Source: Bacteroidota bacterium (GTDB lineage: Bacteria > Bacteroidota > Bacteroidia > Flavobacteriales > Weeksellaceae). Taken from it: 64,000 nt of DNA. The first letter of the stretch is position 1. Each line of letters opens with the position of its first letter. The position numbers were made by a program, and so were the translations under genes. The notes below the pieces were generated by a model. That model was given only the letters and a program-made list of their open reading frames with translations, was not told the DNA's origin and ran no database searches. The stretch covers positions 1-64,000 of the forward strand of contig JAEWOR010000034.1 of NCBI GenBank assembly GCA_023399595.1. Direction: 5' to 3'. Positions 38,266 to 45,925 of the stretch are shown one piece after another.

Positions 38266-41250
38266 TTATTTTACATTATATACACTATCGGTTTTCTTTG
38301 CTTCTGTGGGTTTTGCTATTTCTTGAGGGGGCATATCGTTAATTTTACTAAATATGAAAACCTCTCCCGAAATTTTTGTTGCAGGATGATCTTTTACTAT
38401 ACGTTTTTGGGAATTCCAAAGCTCTTCTGGAGAGAAAGTATAGCCTTCAAGTTCACAATACTTAGCAACTTTAGTCTTTAAAGTTCTAGTTGTATAATTC
38501 TTAAGCTGTGGTATTGCAATAACTTCTTTAAATAAATCATCTTTAAACACATCTCTATCTAAATTATACGGATTCTCTAAAAACTTATCCATAAATTCAC
38601 GGAACACTGGTCCTAAATCTGCAATAAGGTTACGCTTACGAATGTTATTTTGAGGAGCTTCCAGTTTTTCTCTAGTACCAAGGTAGAATTGCAAACATTG
38701 AGCGTAAAAATTGATAAACAAATGCCACTGCGTATCATCCCACTGGGAAAAGAAATCGTGCCCGAAATGATCTCTAGGTGAAAATTCTTTTATCCCTTCA
38801 TCTGCATTGAAACCATGATAGAAATTAGAGAAAGAAGATATTAAAAGCCTTGAGTATAAAGACGGGTTCAGATTTTTCAACGAGAAATTGGTAGTAATAC
38901 AAATTTTTGGAGATCTATAAAAAGACAAATTGAATTCCGCCATGTTTTTGCGGTTAATACTCATGTCTCCCGTAATATCTGTGAATAATTCCTCGTAACG
39001 GAAATACTCATTAGCGTCATCAAAAAGTAAATATCTGGTTTCATCGGTAACTCCTTCGTACAAGAACTGGCCATCTAAAACTTCTTTTCTTCTTGCTCCT
39101 TTGTATTTGGTGTTTTTAAAACATCTAATTCCTGCACTCCAAGTAAGGGATTTCCCCGTTCTACCGTGGCTAGATTGCTCATCTACAATTTTATCGTCCA
39201 TACCGATAACCGCCCAAGCTCTGGACATAGATTTGAAATTATGAAGCAGATAACCAATGGTAAAGCATTTGTTAATAAAATGCATTTCTTGAGTGTAGTT
39301 TTGCTCTTCTGTAAGTTTATTTGATGTTAAATTACTTGGGTTCTTTTTTTTGTAATCAATTTGTTGATCATCCGTTAAATCCCCCATTTCTTCCTCCCAA
39401 AAAACTCGAGAACCATTTATTAAATAATTCATGTACTCGCAATCTTGGTTATGTATTTCTACTTTGTAATTTTTTTCTTTGTCTTTTTTTATCGTAAAAA
39501 GAGGATCCATTACTTGCATTTTGGAAGTATCTAGTTCTACACCTTCGTGTAGTTTGGCAACAAGGTTGTTTATAAGGTTTTCTTCTTTTACATACCTGGA
39601 ATAACCTTTAGTTATTTTGTTTATTTTTTCTGCAGTAATTTCCCAAATGAATTCGTTGAAAAATAGAAACTGACTATTTGGTGTGGCATCTACATAATCG
39701 AAACGCTTTTCGGTAAGCCCTGCTAATTTTTTTTCGGAAATAGCTTCGGAAGCTAACAGAAGATTTAATAAATCATCTGGAAAATAAGTGAGTCCTTTTT
39801 GTTGTTGCTTCTCATCTAAACAACGGTTAAAAAAATCTTTAATCTCTTGAGCTCGCACTTCTTTAATAATGTGTGCGTCTTGTTGAATGAAGTAAAAGCC
39901 ATCTTTTCTGTTTTCGTCTTTTACTTTATAAAATCCATTGAGCTTTAAAAAATTAAATGCATTCTTATGGTTGATAGAATATTCTACCGAACCAGTTCTT
40001 TTGCTGTATTTGGACTCCCAAAACCTTGCAGGACGTGATAATTCTAAAAGCCTTTCCACTTTAGTTCTTAAAGCTTCCTGCTTGTCGTCTCCAAAAACGA
40101 CATTGGTCTTCATAAAATCGGTAAAATCTTTTAATGGGTTTCCTCTAAAGTCTTTTTTAAAAGCCAGTTCTTGAGGTAACCAAGCTGTCTTAACATCCAT
40201 GTGTTCTAGTGCTAATTTTTTACCTGCAGCAACTCCAGTTGGATCTAAATCCGGAACATTAATCACATTTTCTGCATACTTGAAAAGAGTTCTTATTTCT
40301 ACTTCGGAAATAGTAGCGGTTTCTGAATTAAATTCTACAACCGCTGCTGCTTTACCAGACGACACCATATTAATATGATCTCTAACTCCAGAACAGATAA
40401 CTACATTCTTTACTTTTTCTACTTTTTTATCTACGCCAACAACGGCTCCCGTTTTATCGTCTTTAATATCAACTTCTACAATTGCTTTATTTTTTAATCT
40501 TTCTAAGCCAAAAATATAATTGTGTGGTTTTTTGCCTAAATAAGAAAAACGATATCCTTTATCCTTAGATTTTGGTTGGTAAATTTTCAACCAAACAGGA
40601 TCTACTTCTTCTACTTTTGGTATTTTTTTCTCTCCTTCTAATTTTAAACGTGGCTTCCATTCTGGAATTATCGCCATAATAGGATATGTGGGTGTAGATT
40701 TTACTGTAAAGACTTTCCAATATTCTTCCTGCACACCTTTTTCTTTTTTCACCCAAGAATAGGATTCTATGGAATATAAATCGCATGTTTTACAGTGTTC
40801 TTTAGTTACCAATGGCCCAAGAATTTCCAGTTCATAATCTGTAAATTCTTTGGTGGTAAAAGCAAACCCTTTATCATTTAATTTCTTGCCGGTATATTCT
40901 TGCATGGTGCAAGATTCTAGGTACTTAATTTCGTTTTTTTGCTGTTCTATTAACCCGTATTGTTCCCCTAAATCTAGTAATGCTTCAAAATATTGCTTGC
41001 CTGTTTCTTTTGCATAAATGTGAATTGCGTTTTTCGATTTGCTGTAAAAACCACCAGGATCTCCGTGATCGTAAACCAGATAAGCTCCATCCCTTTCAAA
41101 CATTGAAGCAGACGGATTTTTATCATCGTCATTATCTCTTATTCTAAAGTTTTTTCTTTCGTCTGCTTGTGGTAAAAAGCGTCTTATAATATCAGCTCCA
41201 CCGTTAGAAGCTGCGAAAATTTTATTTTGATCTATCGGGAATGTGGACAT
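38266..41250 (-). CDS. Primase-helicase (TOPRIM plus SF3-type ATPase)
   Basis: 994 residues. The N-terminus resembles primase-type domains (NPSASMFERDGAYLVYDHGD, 45-64). A TOPRIM-like region spans about 280-350 with VPDLDPTG (D334, D336), but the usual first Glu is not seen (VVICSGVRD). The helicase ATPase has Walker A SSHGRTGKS (693-701), Walker B LLFDDANE (741-748) and a TTN sensor (786-788), typical of SF3/D5-like viral helicases. Presumed initiator for the iteron region 1.5 kb downstream. Confidence 0.85.
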   Translation of the reverse strand: MSTFPIDQNKIFAASNGGADIIRRFLPQADERKNFRIRDNDDDKNPSASMFERDGAYLVYDHGDPGGFYSKSKNAIHIYAKETGKQYFEALLDLGEQYGLIEQQKNEIKYLESCTMQEYTGKKLNDKGFAFTTKEFTDYELEILGPLVTKEHCKTCDLYSIESYSWVKKEKGVQEEYWKVFTVKSTPTYPIMAIIPEWKPRLKLEGEKKIPKVEEVDPVWLKIYQPKSKDKGYRFSYLGKKPHNYIFGLERLKNKAIVEVDIKDDKTGAVVGVDKKVEKVKNVVICSGVRDHINMVSSGKAAAVVEFNSETATISEVEIRTLFKYAENVINVPDLDPTGVAAGKKLALEHMDVKTAWLPQELAFKKDFRGNPLKDFTDFMKTNVVFGDDKQEALRTKVERLLELSRPARFWESKYSKRTGSVEYSINHKNAFNFLKLNGFYKVKDENRKDGFYFIQQDAHIIKEVRAQEIKDFFNRCLDEKQQQKGLTYFPDDLLNLLLASEAISEKKLAGLTEKRFDYVDATPNSQFLFFNEFIWEITAEKINKITKGYSRYVKEENLINNLVAKLHEGVELDTSKMQVMDPLFTIKKDKEKNYKVEIHNQDCEYMNYLINGSRVFWEEEMGDLTDDQQIDYKKKNPSNLTSNKLTEEQNYTQEMHFINKCFTIGYLLHNFKSMSRAWAVIGMDDKIVDEQSSHGRTGKSLTWSAGIRCFKNTKYKGARRKEVLDGQFLYEGVTDETRYLLFDDANEYFRYEELFTDITGDMSINRKNMAEFNLSFYRSPKICITTNFSLKNLNPSLYSRLLISSFSNFYHGFNADEGIKEFSPRDHFGHDFFSQWDDTQWHLFINFYAQCLQFYLGTREKLEAPQNNIRKRNLIADLGPVFREFMDKFLENPYNLDRDVFKDDLFKEVIAIPQLKNYTTRTLKTKVAKYCELEGYTFSPEELWNSQKRIVKDHPATKISGEVFIFSKINDMPPQEIAKPTEAKKTDSVYNVK

Positions 41251-41378
41251 AGTTTAATTTTTAATGGCTTTAGAGTTACTATTTGAGATTGCCCATTCAT
41301 TGAAATGTGATAATCTTTGAGATTTATTTTTCTAGATTCAGTTTTCCAAGAGGAGAAATTATAGGTTATCTTTTTCAT
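41232..41378 (-). CDS. 48-residue basic protein
   Basis: Starts MKKITYNFSSWKTESRK. It overlaps the primase-helicase start by 19 bp and begins 4 bp after the previous stop, so it fits the operon tightly. Function unknown. Confidence 0.45.
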   Translation of the reverse strand: MKKITYNFSSWKTESRKINLKDYHISMNGQSQIVTLKPLKIKLCPHSR

Positions 41379-41381
41379 TGT

Positions 41382-41603
41382 TTAAAATGGTAGTTTTTCT
41401 TGGGTTGGTATTTTTTCTAATTGTGTTTTTAGTTTTTTCAGCGAGTAGAATTTTCCAGCGATATTATAGCCGATACTTCCACCGTTGTACACTTGTTTTA
41501 TTTCCCTGTTTGTTTTAGCATTGAAACATTTATCGCCCGAAAAGACGTAATTAGGTGCAAATTTTAAACGGTATTTACATAGATATTTCACTGTGATAAT
41601 CAT
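41382..41603 (-). CDS. Small basic phage protein
   Basis: 73 residues (MIITVKYLCKYRLKFAPNY). YVFSGDKCFNAKTNREIKQVYNGGSIGY resembles small proteins encoded before primases in Bacteroidota phages, possibly DNA binding. It directly follows the cassette array on the phage side. Confidence 0.6.
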   Translation of the reverse strand: MIITVKYLCKYRLKFAPNYVFSGDKCFNAKTNREIKQVYNGGSIGYNIAGKFYSLKKLKTQLEKIPTQEKLPF

Positions 41604-41638
41604 GATTTACGCCTTTGTGTTTATTCGTCAATTGAGGA

Positions 41639-41646
41639 GTTATGTG
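41639..41646 (-). repeat. R box of a truncated attC-like site
   Basis: CACATAAC on the minus strand, exact complement of the box at 41990-41997 that starts this cassette. No palindromic arms follow; phage gene 41382-41603 begins instead, so the site has lost its second half. Confidence 0.55.
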
Positions 41647-41651
41647 CCATA

Positions 41652-41972
41652 TTATGACGACAAACCATGAAGTTTTATGCAGACATCAAAAAACTGCTTT
41701 TCGTCACATATCTTATACTCTTTATTATCAACTTTGACTTTCATTTTCTTTTTACCAAAATCGTTTTCAAAAACAAACCACGAAAACCAATTAAATTCAT
41801 CGCCTAAAGCTATTTCGACAACTTTTATATAATCGTCAATGAATTTATTTCCAAACTCACAAACACCAGTTGAAGAGGGGGATATTACCTTTAAGACTGC
41901 ATCAAGTTTATCCTGTTCTTTAATAAATTCTTTTAAATTATGACTTGCATAATAGAAATCTTTGTATTCCAT
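41652..41972 (-). CDS. Cassette gene, acidic protein of unknown function
   Basis: 106 residues from the ATG at 41972 (MEYKDFYYASHNLKEF). An ATG at 41999 is rejected because it lies over the attC box. Contains EFNWFSWFVFENDFGKKKM; resembles DUF-type cassette proteins but unrecognised. Confidence 0.6.
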   Translation of the reverse strand: MEYKDFYYASHNLKEFIKEQDKLDAVLKVISPSSTGVCEFGNKFIDDYIKVVEIALGDEFNWFSWFVFENDFGKKKMKVKVDNKEYKICDEKQFFDVCIKLHGLSS

Positions 41973-41989
41973 ATCTTGAAAAAATACGG

Positions 41990-42111
41990 CACATAACATC
42001 GGTTTTGCAATAGTGGGGCTTTAGTGCTAAAACAAACATTTGTACCTTGTAATAAATTCAACTTTTCGGCTTCGATTTCCCCACCATCGCAAAGCCTTTT
42101 AACGTTATCTG
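41990..42111 (-). repeat. attC-like site 4
   Basis: 122 bp. R boxes CAGATAAC (42111-42104) and GTTATGTG (41997-41990). Arms 42096-42079 and 42018-42001, 18 bp, pair at 15 positions with most others G-U. Directly follows the gene ending at 42119. Confidence 0.75.
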
Positions 42112-42118
42112 TAACCGA

Positions 42119-42385
42119 TTAAAAGAAACCGCCTTTTTGATTTTTAGGAGGTATTGGTTTTGAAACGTGTTTAATATGATCGAAATTACCAATGAAATCA
42201 TCTTCTTTTCGGGTTACGATAACTTTTACTTGATATTCATGTTTTTCATCAAGACTACATAAACTACCTGCTAATGTTTCATAAGCATCAGCATCTTTGT
42301 TTTCTTCAAGATTTTTATAACAATCTTTAATTGCTGAATTAGTCCAAAGCGAACCAATCATTTTGTCTAAATTTTCTAATGTCAT
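42119..42385 (-). CDS. Cassette gene, small protein of unknown function
   Basis: 88 residues starting MTLENLDKMIGSLWTN, ending with a basic/Gly tail (PIPPKNQKGGFF). No family recognised. Flanked by attC-like sites 3 and 4. Confidence 0.65.
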   Translation of the reverse strand: MTLENLDKMIGSLWTNSAIKDCYKNLEENKDADAYETLAGSLCSLDEKHEYQVKVIVTRKEDDFIGNFDHIKHVSKPIPPKNQKGGFF

Positions 42386-42419
42386 TTTGTTATTTTATTA
42401 TTAGTTTAAATTTCGGCTA

Positions 42420-42550
42420 CAGATAACATCGTATTGCAAAAAGCGGGGTTGAAGTTATATGCAGTCGGTTTTGTTTGTTAATTAAGATTTTGTTTCAGTA
42501 TTCCAGAAGTGCAATTAAGCCCCGCCTTCTGCAATACTTTGCCGTTATAC
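42420..42550 (-). repeat. attC-like site 3
   Basis: 131 bp. R boxes GTATAAC (42550-42544) and GTTATCTG (42427-42420). Arms GTATTGCAGAAGGCGGGG (42537-42520) and CCCCGCTTTTTGCAATAC (42448-42431) match at 16 of 18 positions. Confidence 0.78.
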
Positions 42551-42573
42551 AAAATATTCGTTCCTCATACTTC

Positions 42574-42603
42574 GTATAACAGGCAGTTTGCCAAAATGCG
42601 GGG
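42574..42603 (-). repeat. Half attC-like site
   Basis: Only the distal half is seen: an arm CCCCGCATTTTGGCAAAC (42603 on) and box GTTATAC (42580-42574). The proximal arm is missing; the 42604 gene runs into it. Between here and site 3 there are just 23 bp, so one cassette is nearly empty. Confidence 0.55.
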
Positions 42604-43185
42604 TTAAGTGCTATACTCATCGTTAGTGCTTCCTTTGTCAGTTTTTATTTTTTTCCCCTCCGCTTCTTTTGAACCAAATATTTGAGATATTGCATTGTCT
42701 GTTAAGATTAGATTCAGGTAAACCAAATCCGATATAGTTTCATCAATTAAATTACCACAACCGACACCCAATGAACCTTCTATTTGAAAAGCCCTTGATT
42801 CTAAATCAATCAAAATTCCTCTTATTGAATCATATACTTCCTCTTTTTCTACTAATTCAAAACCATTAAACAAAACTTTATCTTTAAAAGAACTATATTC
42901 TTCTAATGCTTCACTATAAGATTCATAATCAACAATATTTCCTCCTTCTATGTAATCATAATTGTCATAATCACTCGGCAAAGGCTTCTCTATAACCTTA
43001 CCCTCATTATCACAAGGCACGAACATTTCAAGTTTTAAAGGCTTTTTTAAAAAGTGGGCATACTTTATACAACTTGTAGAAAAATAAAAAGCATCTGATA
43101 TATGATTATGTAATCCGTTTTTTAACTCTATTTTGTTTAATTCTAAAACGAAATCAACCATTGATATTAATGTAAATTCTTTCAT
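42604..43185 (-). CDS. Cassette-region gene, acidic protein
   Basis: 193 residues, acidic, with LEMFVPCDNEGKVIEKPLP. No known domain. Its stop (TAA) is followed at once by the half attC arm. The upstream gene ends 1 bp before it starts, so these two share a cassette. Confidence 0.6.
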   Translation of the reverse strand: MKEFTLISMVDFVLELNKIELKNGLHNHISDAFYFSTSCIKYAHFLKKPLKLEMFVPCDNEGKVIEKPLPSDYDNYDYIEGGNIVDYESYSEALEEYSSFKDKVLFNGFELVEKEEVYDSIRGILIDLESRAFQIEGSLGVGCGNLIDETISDLVYLNLILTDNAISQIFGSKEAEGKKIKTDKGSTNDEYST

Positions 43186-43186
43186 T

Positions 43187-43414
43187 CTACTTATTATTTA
43201 ATTTTAAGTCATCAATTGCGTGGTTATAGCCAGCCGTAAAGTCTTTTATAGCTATTTCACCTAAAGTTTCATCGCACCCATTTAATAATTGGGAGTAATA
43301 TTCACCGCATACTATTCTTGCATATAGTTCTGCTTTTTCTTTTATGTATTGGTTTTTCTGATCTTCTAATCCTTCGTCTATCAGGTCGGATATTCTGTTT
43401 TCGTCGTAACTCAT
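43187..43414 (-). CDS. Cassette-region gene, small acidic protein
   Basis: 75 residues: MSYDENRISDLIDEGLEDQKNQ ... DLKLNNK. Helical. No family recognised. First gene after attC-like site 2. Confidence 0.6.
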   Translation of the reverse strand: MSYDENRISDLIDEGLEDQKNQYIKEKAELYARIVCGEYYSQLLNGCDETLGEIAIKDFTAGYNHAIDDLKLNNK

Positions 43415-43444
43415 AATTATAATTTAAAATGTTATTGTTTTGCT

Positions 43445-43561
43445 TCCTATCGTCAGCAATTTGCCAACGCTCAAAAAAAAATAAAAACCTTGCTTTAGTG
43501 CTAAATTGAGCTTTCGTACTTCCTTTGCCCGCACTTCGGCAAGCTGCTATCACGTTAGGCG
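43445..43561 (-). repeat. attC-like site 2
   Basis: 117 bp. Box CGCCTAAC (43561-43554), arms 43548-43531 and 43470-43454 (AGCAGCTTGCCGAAGTGC with GCGTTGGCAAATTGCTG), and a degenerate second box CGATAGGA (43452-43445). Confidence 0.7.
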
Positions 43562-43567
43562 AAATGA

Positions 43568-43756
43568 TTACTCATCATCTGAATTTAAATACATTTCATA
43601 AGCTTTACTATGTTCTTTTTTCCAATATTTAAGCTGATTTCTAAAAGCACTCCAAGAAGCTTCAATATCATTTCCTGCACTAAAAGAATGATTAACTAAA
43701 TCACATATTTCACTTTTAAGGTTATCTAAGTAAATCCTATATTGTGATTCCGTCAT
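43568..43756 (-). CDS. Cassette gene, small helical protein
   Basis: 62 residues from the ATG at 43756 (MTESQYRIYLDNLKSEI). The longer frame to 43819 would translate an attC arm. Contains NQLKYWKKEHSKAYEMYL. Function unknown. Confidence 0.6.
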   Translation of the reverse strand: MTESQYRIYLDNLKSEICDLVNHSFSAGNDIEASWSAFRNQLKYWKKEHSKAYEMYLNSDDE

Positions 43757-43769
43757 AATTTCATCACTT

Positions 43770-43903
43770 CGCCTAACATCAGTTTGGCAAGATGCGGTTT
43801 GAACCCTATTTTTTGACATATTTTCAAATTTTAAAAGTTTGTAATTGTTTTAAAGTTTCAGCAAGGTATTCCGCACCTCGCCAAGCTGTTTGAACGTTAG
43901 CGG
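43770..43903 (-). repeat. attC-like site 1
   Basis: 134 bp, the clearest copy. Boxes CCGCTAAC (43903-43896) and GTTAGGCG (43777-43770). Arms CAGCTTGGCGAGGTGCGG and CCGCATCTTGCCAAACTG: 15 Watson-Crick pairs, two G-U, one mismatch. The stop codon TAA of the 43897 gene lies inside the first box, as is common in integron cassettes. Confidence 0.8.
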
Positions 43904-44166
43904 TCAGCGTTACGTAACTCCACCAACTTTGAGTGCCAACCAGGAAACATATCATCTTTATCCTTGCGTTCTGATCCATATCCCGCAACTTCTTGAAGTA
44001 ATTCATTATTAAGTTGCTGATTGGCTTTTAAAAATATATATCCGTTTTTCGGTTTAGTGTCGGCATAAATAGCTCTTACATCACCTCTTGAAAACTCAAC
44101 AAGTACTGTTATCCGGAACAGTTGATTGTTTTTAAATTCGATTCTACTTTCTAAAATATTATACAT
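43897..44166 (-). CDS. Cassette gene, small protein of unknown function
   Basis: 89 residues, MYNILESRIEFKNNQLFRI, beta-rich then helical; tail DMFPGWHSKLVELRNADR. First gene of the array. The region 44167-44195 between box and start has a T14 tract on the plus strand. Confidence 0.65.
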   Translation of the reverse strand: MYNILESRIEFKNNQLFRITVLVEFSRGDVRAIYADTKPKNGYIFLKANQQLNNELLQEVAGYGSERKDKDDMFPGWHSKLVELRNADR

Positions 44167-44194
44167 CGTTTTTTTTTTTTTGAATTATACCGCA

Positions 44195-44202
44195 CTACTA
44201 AC
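44195..44202 (-). repeat. First cassette boundary box
   Basis: GTTAGTAG on the minus strand. It matches the complement of the box after the 43897 gene at 6 of 8 positions. Upstream arms (CTTAAAT with ATTTAAG) are weak. Confidence 0.4.
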
Positions 44203-44307
44203 AATGGATTTAAGTTACCACTGCGGACGGAACGCTGTTCAACTTTTTTTTAATTACGAGATAGCTTAAATGTCTCGACTGTTTTCTGTCACCAATACGC
44301 TTAATTT

Positions 44308-44613
44308 CTAAAATGTAAATGGATTAGCATTTTCACCAGCATAGGTTAGGGTAAACATTTTATAATTAAAATCACCAGATGCTTTTAGTTTCCATATTTC
44401 TAACTTGTGCTTATCTATTGGTTTTGATCTGTAAAATAAACTATCACTATCTGTTTTTTTCACCTCTAAAAATTTGAGTTTGTTTTTAAAATCAAGAGTG
44501 AAAGATTCTGAATCTTTAGCGGCACAACATTCTGACATTTGTCTTATAAGACTGGATACTCTTATTTCTCTTATTGTGCTTGTGCTTTTATGTTTTTCTA
44601 ATTTCCAAGCCAT
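44308..44613 (-). CDS. Early phage protein of unknown function
   Basis: 101 residues, basic N-terminus (MAWKLEKHKSTSTIREIRVSSLIRQM), with CC at 29-30. No domain recognised. Confidence 0.55.
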   Translation of the reverse strand: MAWKLEKHKSTSTIREIRVSSLIRQMSECCAAKDSESFTLDFKNKLKFLEVKKTDSDSLFYRSKPIDKHKLEIWKLKASGDFNYKMFTLTYAGENANPFTF

Positions 44614-44679
44614 ATTAAAAGTGTTTTTTTAGGATTCTATTTTTGCTAAAAACAACTGCTATTTTGAAGATTATTGTTT

Positions 44680-44898
44680 TCATGATTTTAGAATTGTTTT
44701 AGAAATTTCTCTCATTGCAATTGCTTCTATGTAGGCTATTTCTGCAAATTCTTCTTCGGTTTTGGCGATGTTTTTTTTTCTGGCTTCATCGTTCATATTG
44801 GGTTGTGTTTTGAAGTTTTTAATCCTGTTGCGCAGGGTTTTCATTCTTTCGCCCATTACTATTCTTATGCGTTCTTGTTGTTCTATCGTGTAGCTCAT
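44680..44898 (-). CDS. Small early helical protein
   Basis: 72 residues, MSYTIEQQERIRIVMGERMK, charged helices throughout. Unknown function. Confidence 0.55.
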   Translation of the reverse strand: MSYTIEQQERIRIVMGERMKTLRNRIKNFKTQPNMNDEARKKNIAKTEEEFAEIAYIEAIAMREISKTILKS

Positions 44899-44917
44899 AG
44901 TACTAAATTTTGTGTTT

Positions 44918-44942
44918 TATAAAACCCCGCCTAAACGGGGTA
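44918..44942 (-). terminator. Terminator-like hairpin in the early operon
   Basis: Stem CCCCG/CGGGG with a short T tract on the minus strand, between two early genes. A candidate antitermination point. Confidence 0.55.
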
Positions 44943-44957
44943 ATTAAAAGGAAAAAG

Positions 44958-45521
44958 TTACAATAGCCCTTCCAAAAAGAGGAATTTCGCTAACTGTTGT
45001 TTCGTTAATACTGGTTTGTTAATTACAGATTTTACTTTTGAATAAATACTTGTTTTGAAGACAAAGAAAGTCCCTAAACAAAATCCTAATTTATCGGCAA
45101 TGGTTGTGTTCTTATCTGCCCCTGCTAATTCTAACATTACAGTAATTTCCATTGTTTCAAATTTCTCTTCACCTCTGGTTAAAGGTTTGCAAATTATATT
45201 TTCACCCGAACAATTTCCACGCATTGGACAAATACAAAAGTCAGCACTGGTTTCATCTTTAGAAAAATCTGGATGAAAATTCAATGCACCAAACCGACAT
45301 CTTGCTAATGTTTTTTGCTGCATAAATGGATTGTCTGGAAACCAATGGTTAAGAATTTGTTTTAGGTCTGCTTCATTTTCAATAATGGAAGCGAGCTCTG
45401 AATGCTCTGGAATATTGTCGAAGTTTTCAACGCTACCATTGTGTAATAGCATAACTTCTGAGCCGTTGGTGAAATACTCCTTGGATGTGTCGAGCATTCC
45501 AGGATAAACTCTTGTTTTCAT
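44958..45521 (-). CDS. Cys-rich early regulator with LuxR-like HTH
   Basis: 187 residues. A Cys-containing region (C75, C96, C98, C104, C111: FCICPMRGNCSGENIIC) precedes a GerE/LuxR-like HTH (EITVMLELAGADKNTTIADKLG, about 124-146). Related proteins occur in Bacteroidota phages, as I recall. A phage transcription activator is plausible, and it is a candidate for the late-promoter factor. Both statements are inference. Confidence 0.5.
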   Translation of the reverse strand: MKTRVYPGMLDTSKEYFTNGSEVMLLHNGSVENFDNIPEHSELASIIENEADLKQILNHWFPDNPFMQQKTLARCRFGALNFHPDFSKDETSADFCICPMRGNCSGENIICKPLTRGEEKFETMEITVMLELAGADKNTTIADKLGFCLGTFFVFKTSIYSKVKSVINKPVLTKQQLAKFLFLEGLL

Positions 45522-45533
45522 AAGTCTTATTAT

Positions 45534-45836
45534 TTAATTTGTTTGATTGTTTTTTTGTAGTGCCGAGAATTGAGCAATACGGTATAATGCAGAAATAATT
45601 CTCACATTTAGAATTCTTTCTTTTTTTACTTTTCGGATATAGGAAGTATCTATATCTGCGATACTTTCGAAAAGCTGTACTACTTGTCTTGTATAGTTTC
45701 TGGGTAGATGGGCATCAATAAAATCAAAAGTTTTTTCGATGTCTAAAAAAACAGATTCAGGTACGGAAATTAATTTCACATCCTCAATATTCATTTGAAT
45801 ATCTAAACCTTTATTTTTTTGTGTTAAATTTGTCAT
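45534..45836 (-). CDS. First early gene, function unknown
   Basis: 100 residues. Helical; LPRNYTRQVVQLFESI and KVKKERILNVRIISALYRIA. Directly downstream of the early promoter and operators. Position suggests an early regulator. Confidence 0.6.
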   Translation of the reverse strand: MTNLTQKNKGLDIQMNIEDVKLISVPESVFLDIEKTFDFIDAHLPRNYTRQVVQLFESIADIDTSYIRKVKKERILNVRIISALYRIAQFSALQKNNQTN

Positions 45837-45855
45837 CGTGATATATATTACACGG

Positions 45856-45894
45856 CAAAGATATACAAAATGTTGTACTTCACAACAATTTGTA
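45856..45894. promoter_or_regulatory. Early promoter with two operators (lysis-lysogeny switch)
   Basis: Minus-strand -7 box TATCTTTG (45863-45856) with TTG 19 nt upstream (45885-45883). Operators TACAA-N4-TTGTA at 45864-45877 and CACAA-N4-TTGTA at 45881-45894, 17 bp apart, cover the promoter core. The divergent repressor gene starts at 45926. Classic CI/early-promoter layout. Confidence 0.75.
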
Positions 45895-45925
45895 TAGTGT
45901 TTTTTTTAATTTAAAACATAAGTAC

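Larger units (their letters stand above)
41639..44202 (-). mobile_element. Integron-cassette-like array (CALIN-type) inside the prophage early region
   Basis: Successive small genes on the minus strand are separated by attC-like sites. Each site has an R-box pair around an imperfect palindrome. For three cassettes the box following the gene is the exact complement of the box preceding it: GTTAGGCG/CGCCTAAC (43770-43777, 43554-43561), GTTATCTG/CAGATAAC (42420-42427, 42104-42111) and GTTATGTG/CACATAAC (41990-41997, 41639-41646). That is the rule for cassettes that circularise. No intI gene is in the window. Bounded on the early-promoter side at 44195-44202. Confidence 0.75.

Noticed and set aside
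43302..43553. Minus-strand frame across attC-like site 2
   Set aside because: It translates the palindromic arms and overlaps the 43187-43414 gene in another frame.
41990..43903. attC-like hairpins as ordinary terminators
   Set aside because: Arms are separated by 60-100 nt, there is no U tract, and the flanking boxes match across each cassette; terminators do not show that.
43824..44006. 60-codon minus-strand frame over attC-like site 1
   Set aside because: It lies across the attC arms and the 43897 gene; the resemblance to a gene comes from the structured repeat.
44614..44682. 22-codon frame between early genes
   Set aside because: Very short, no conserved feature, and most of the interval is T-rich; unsupported.
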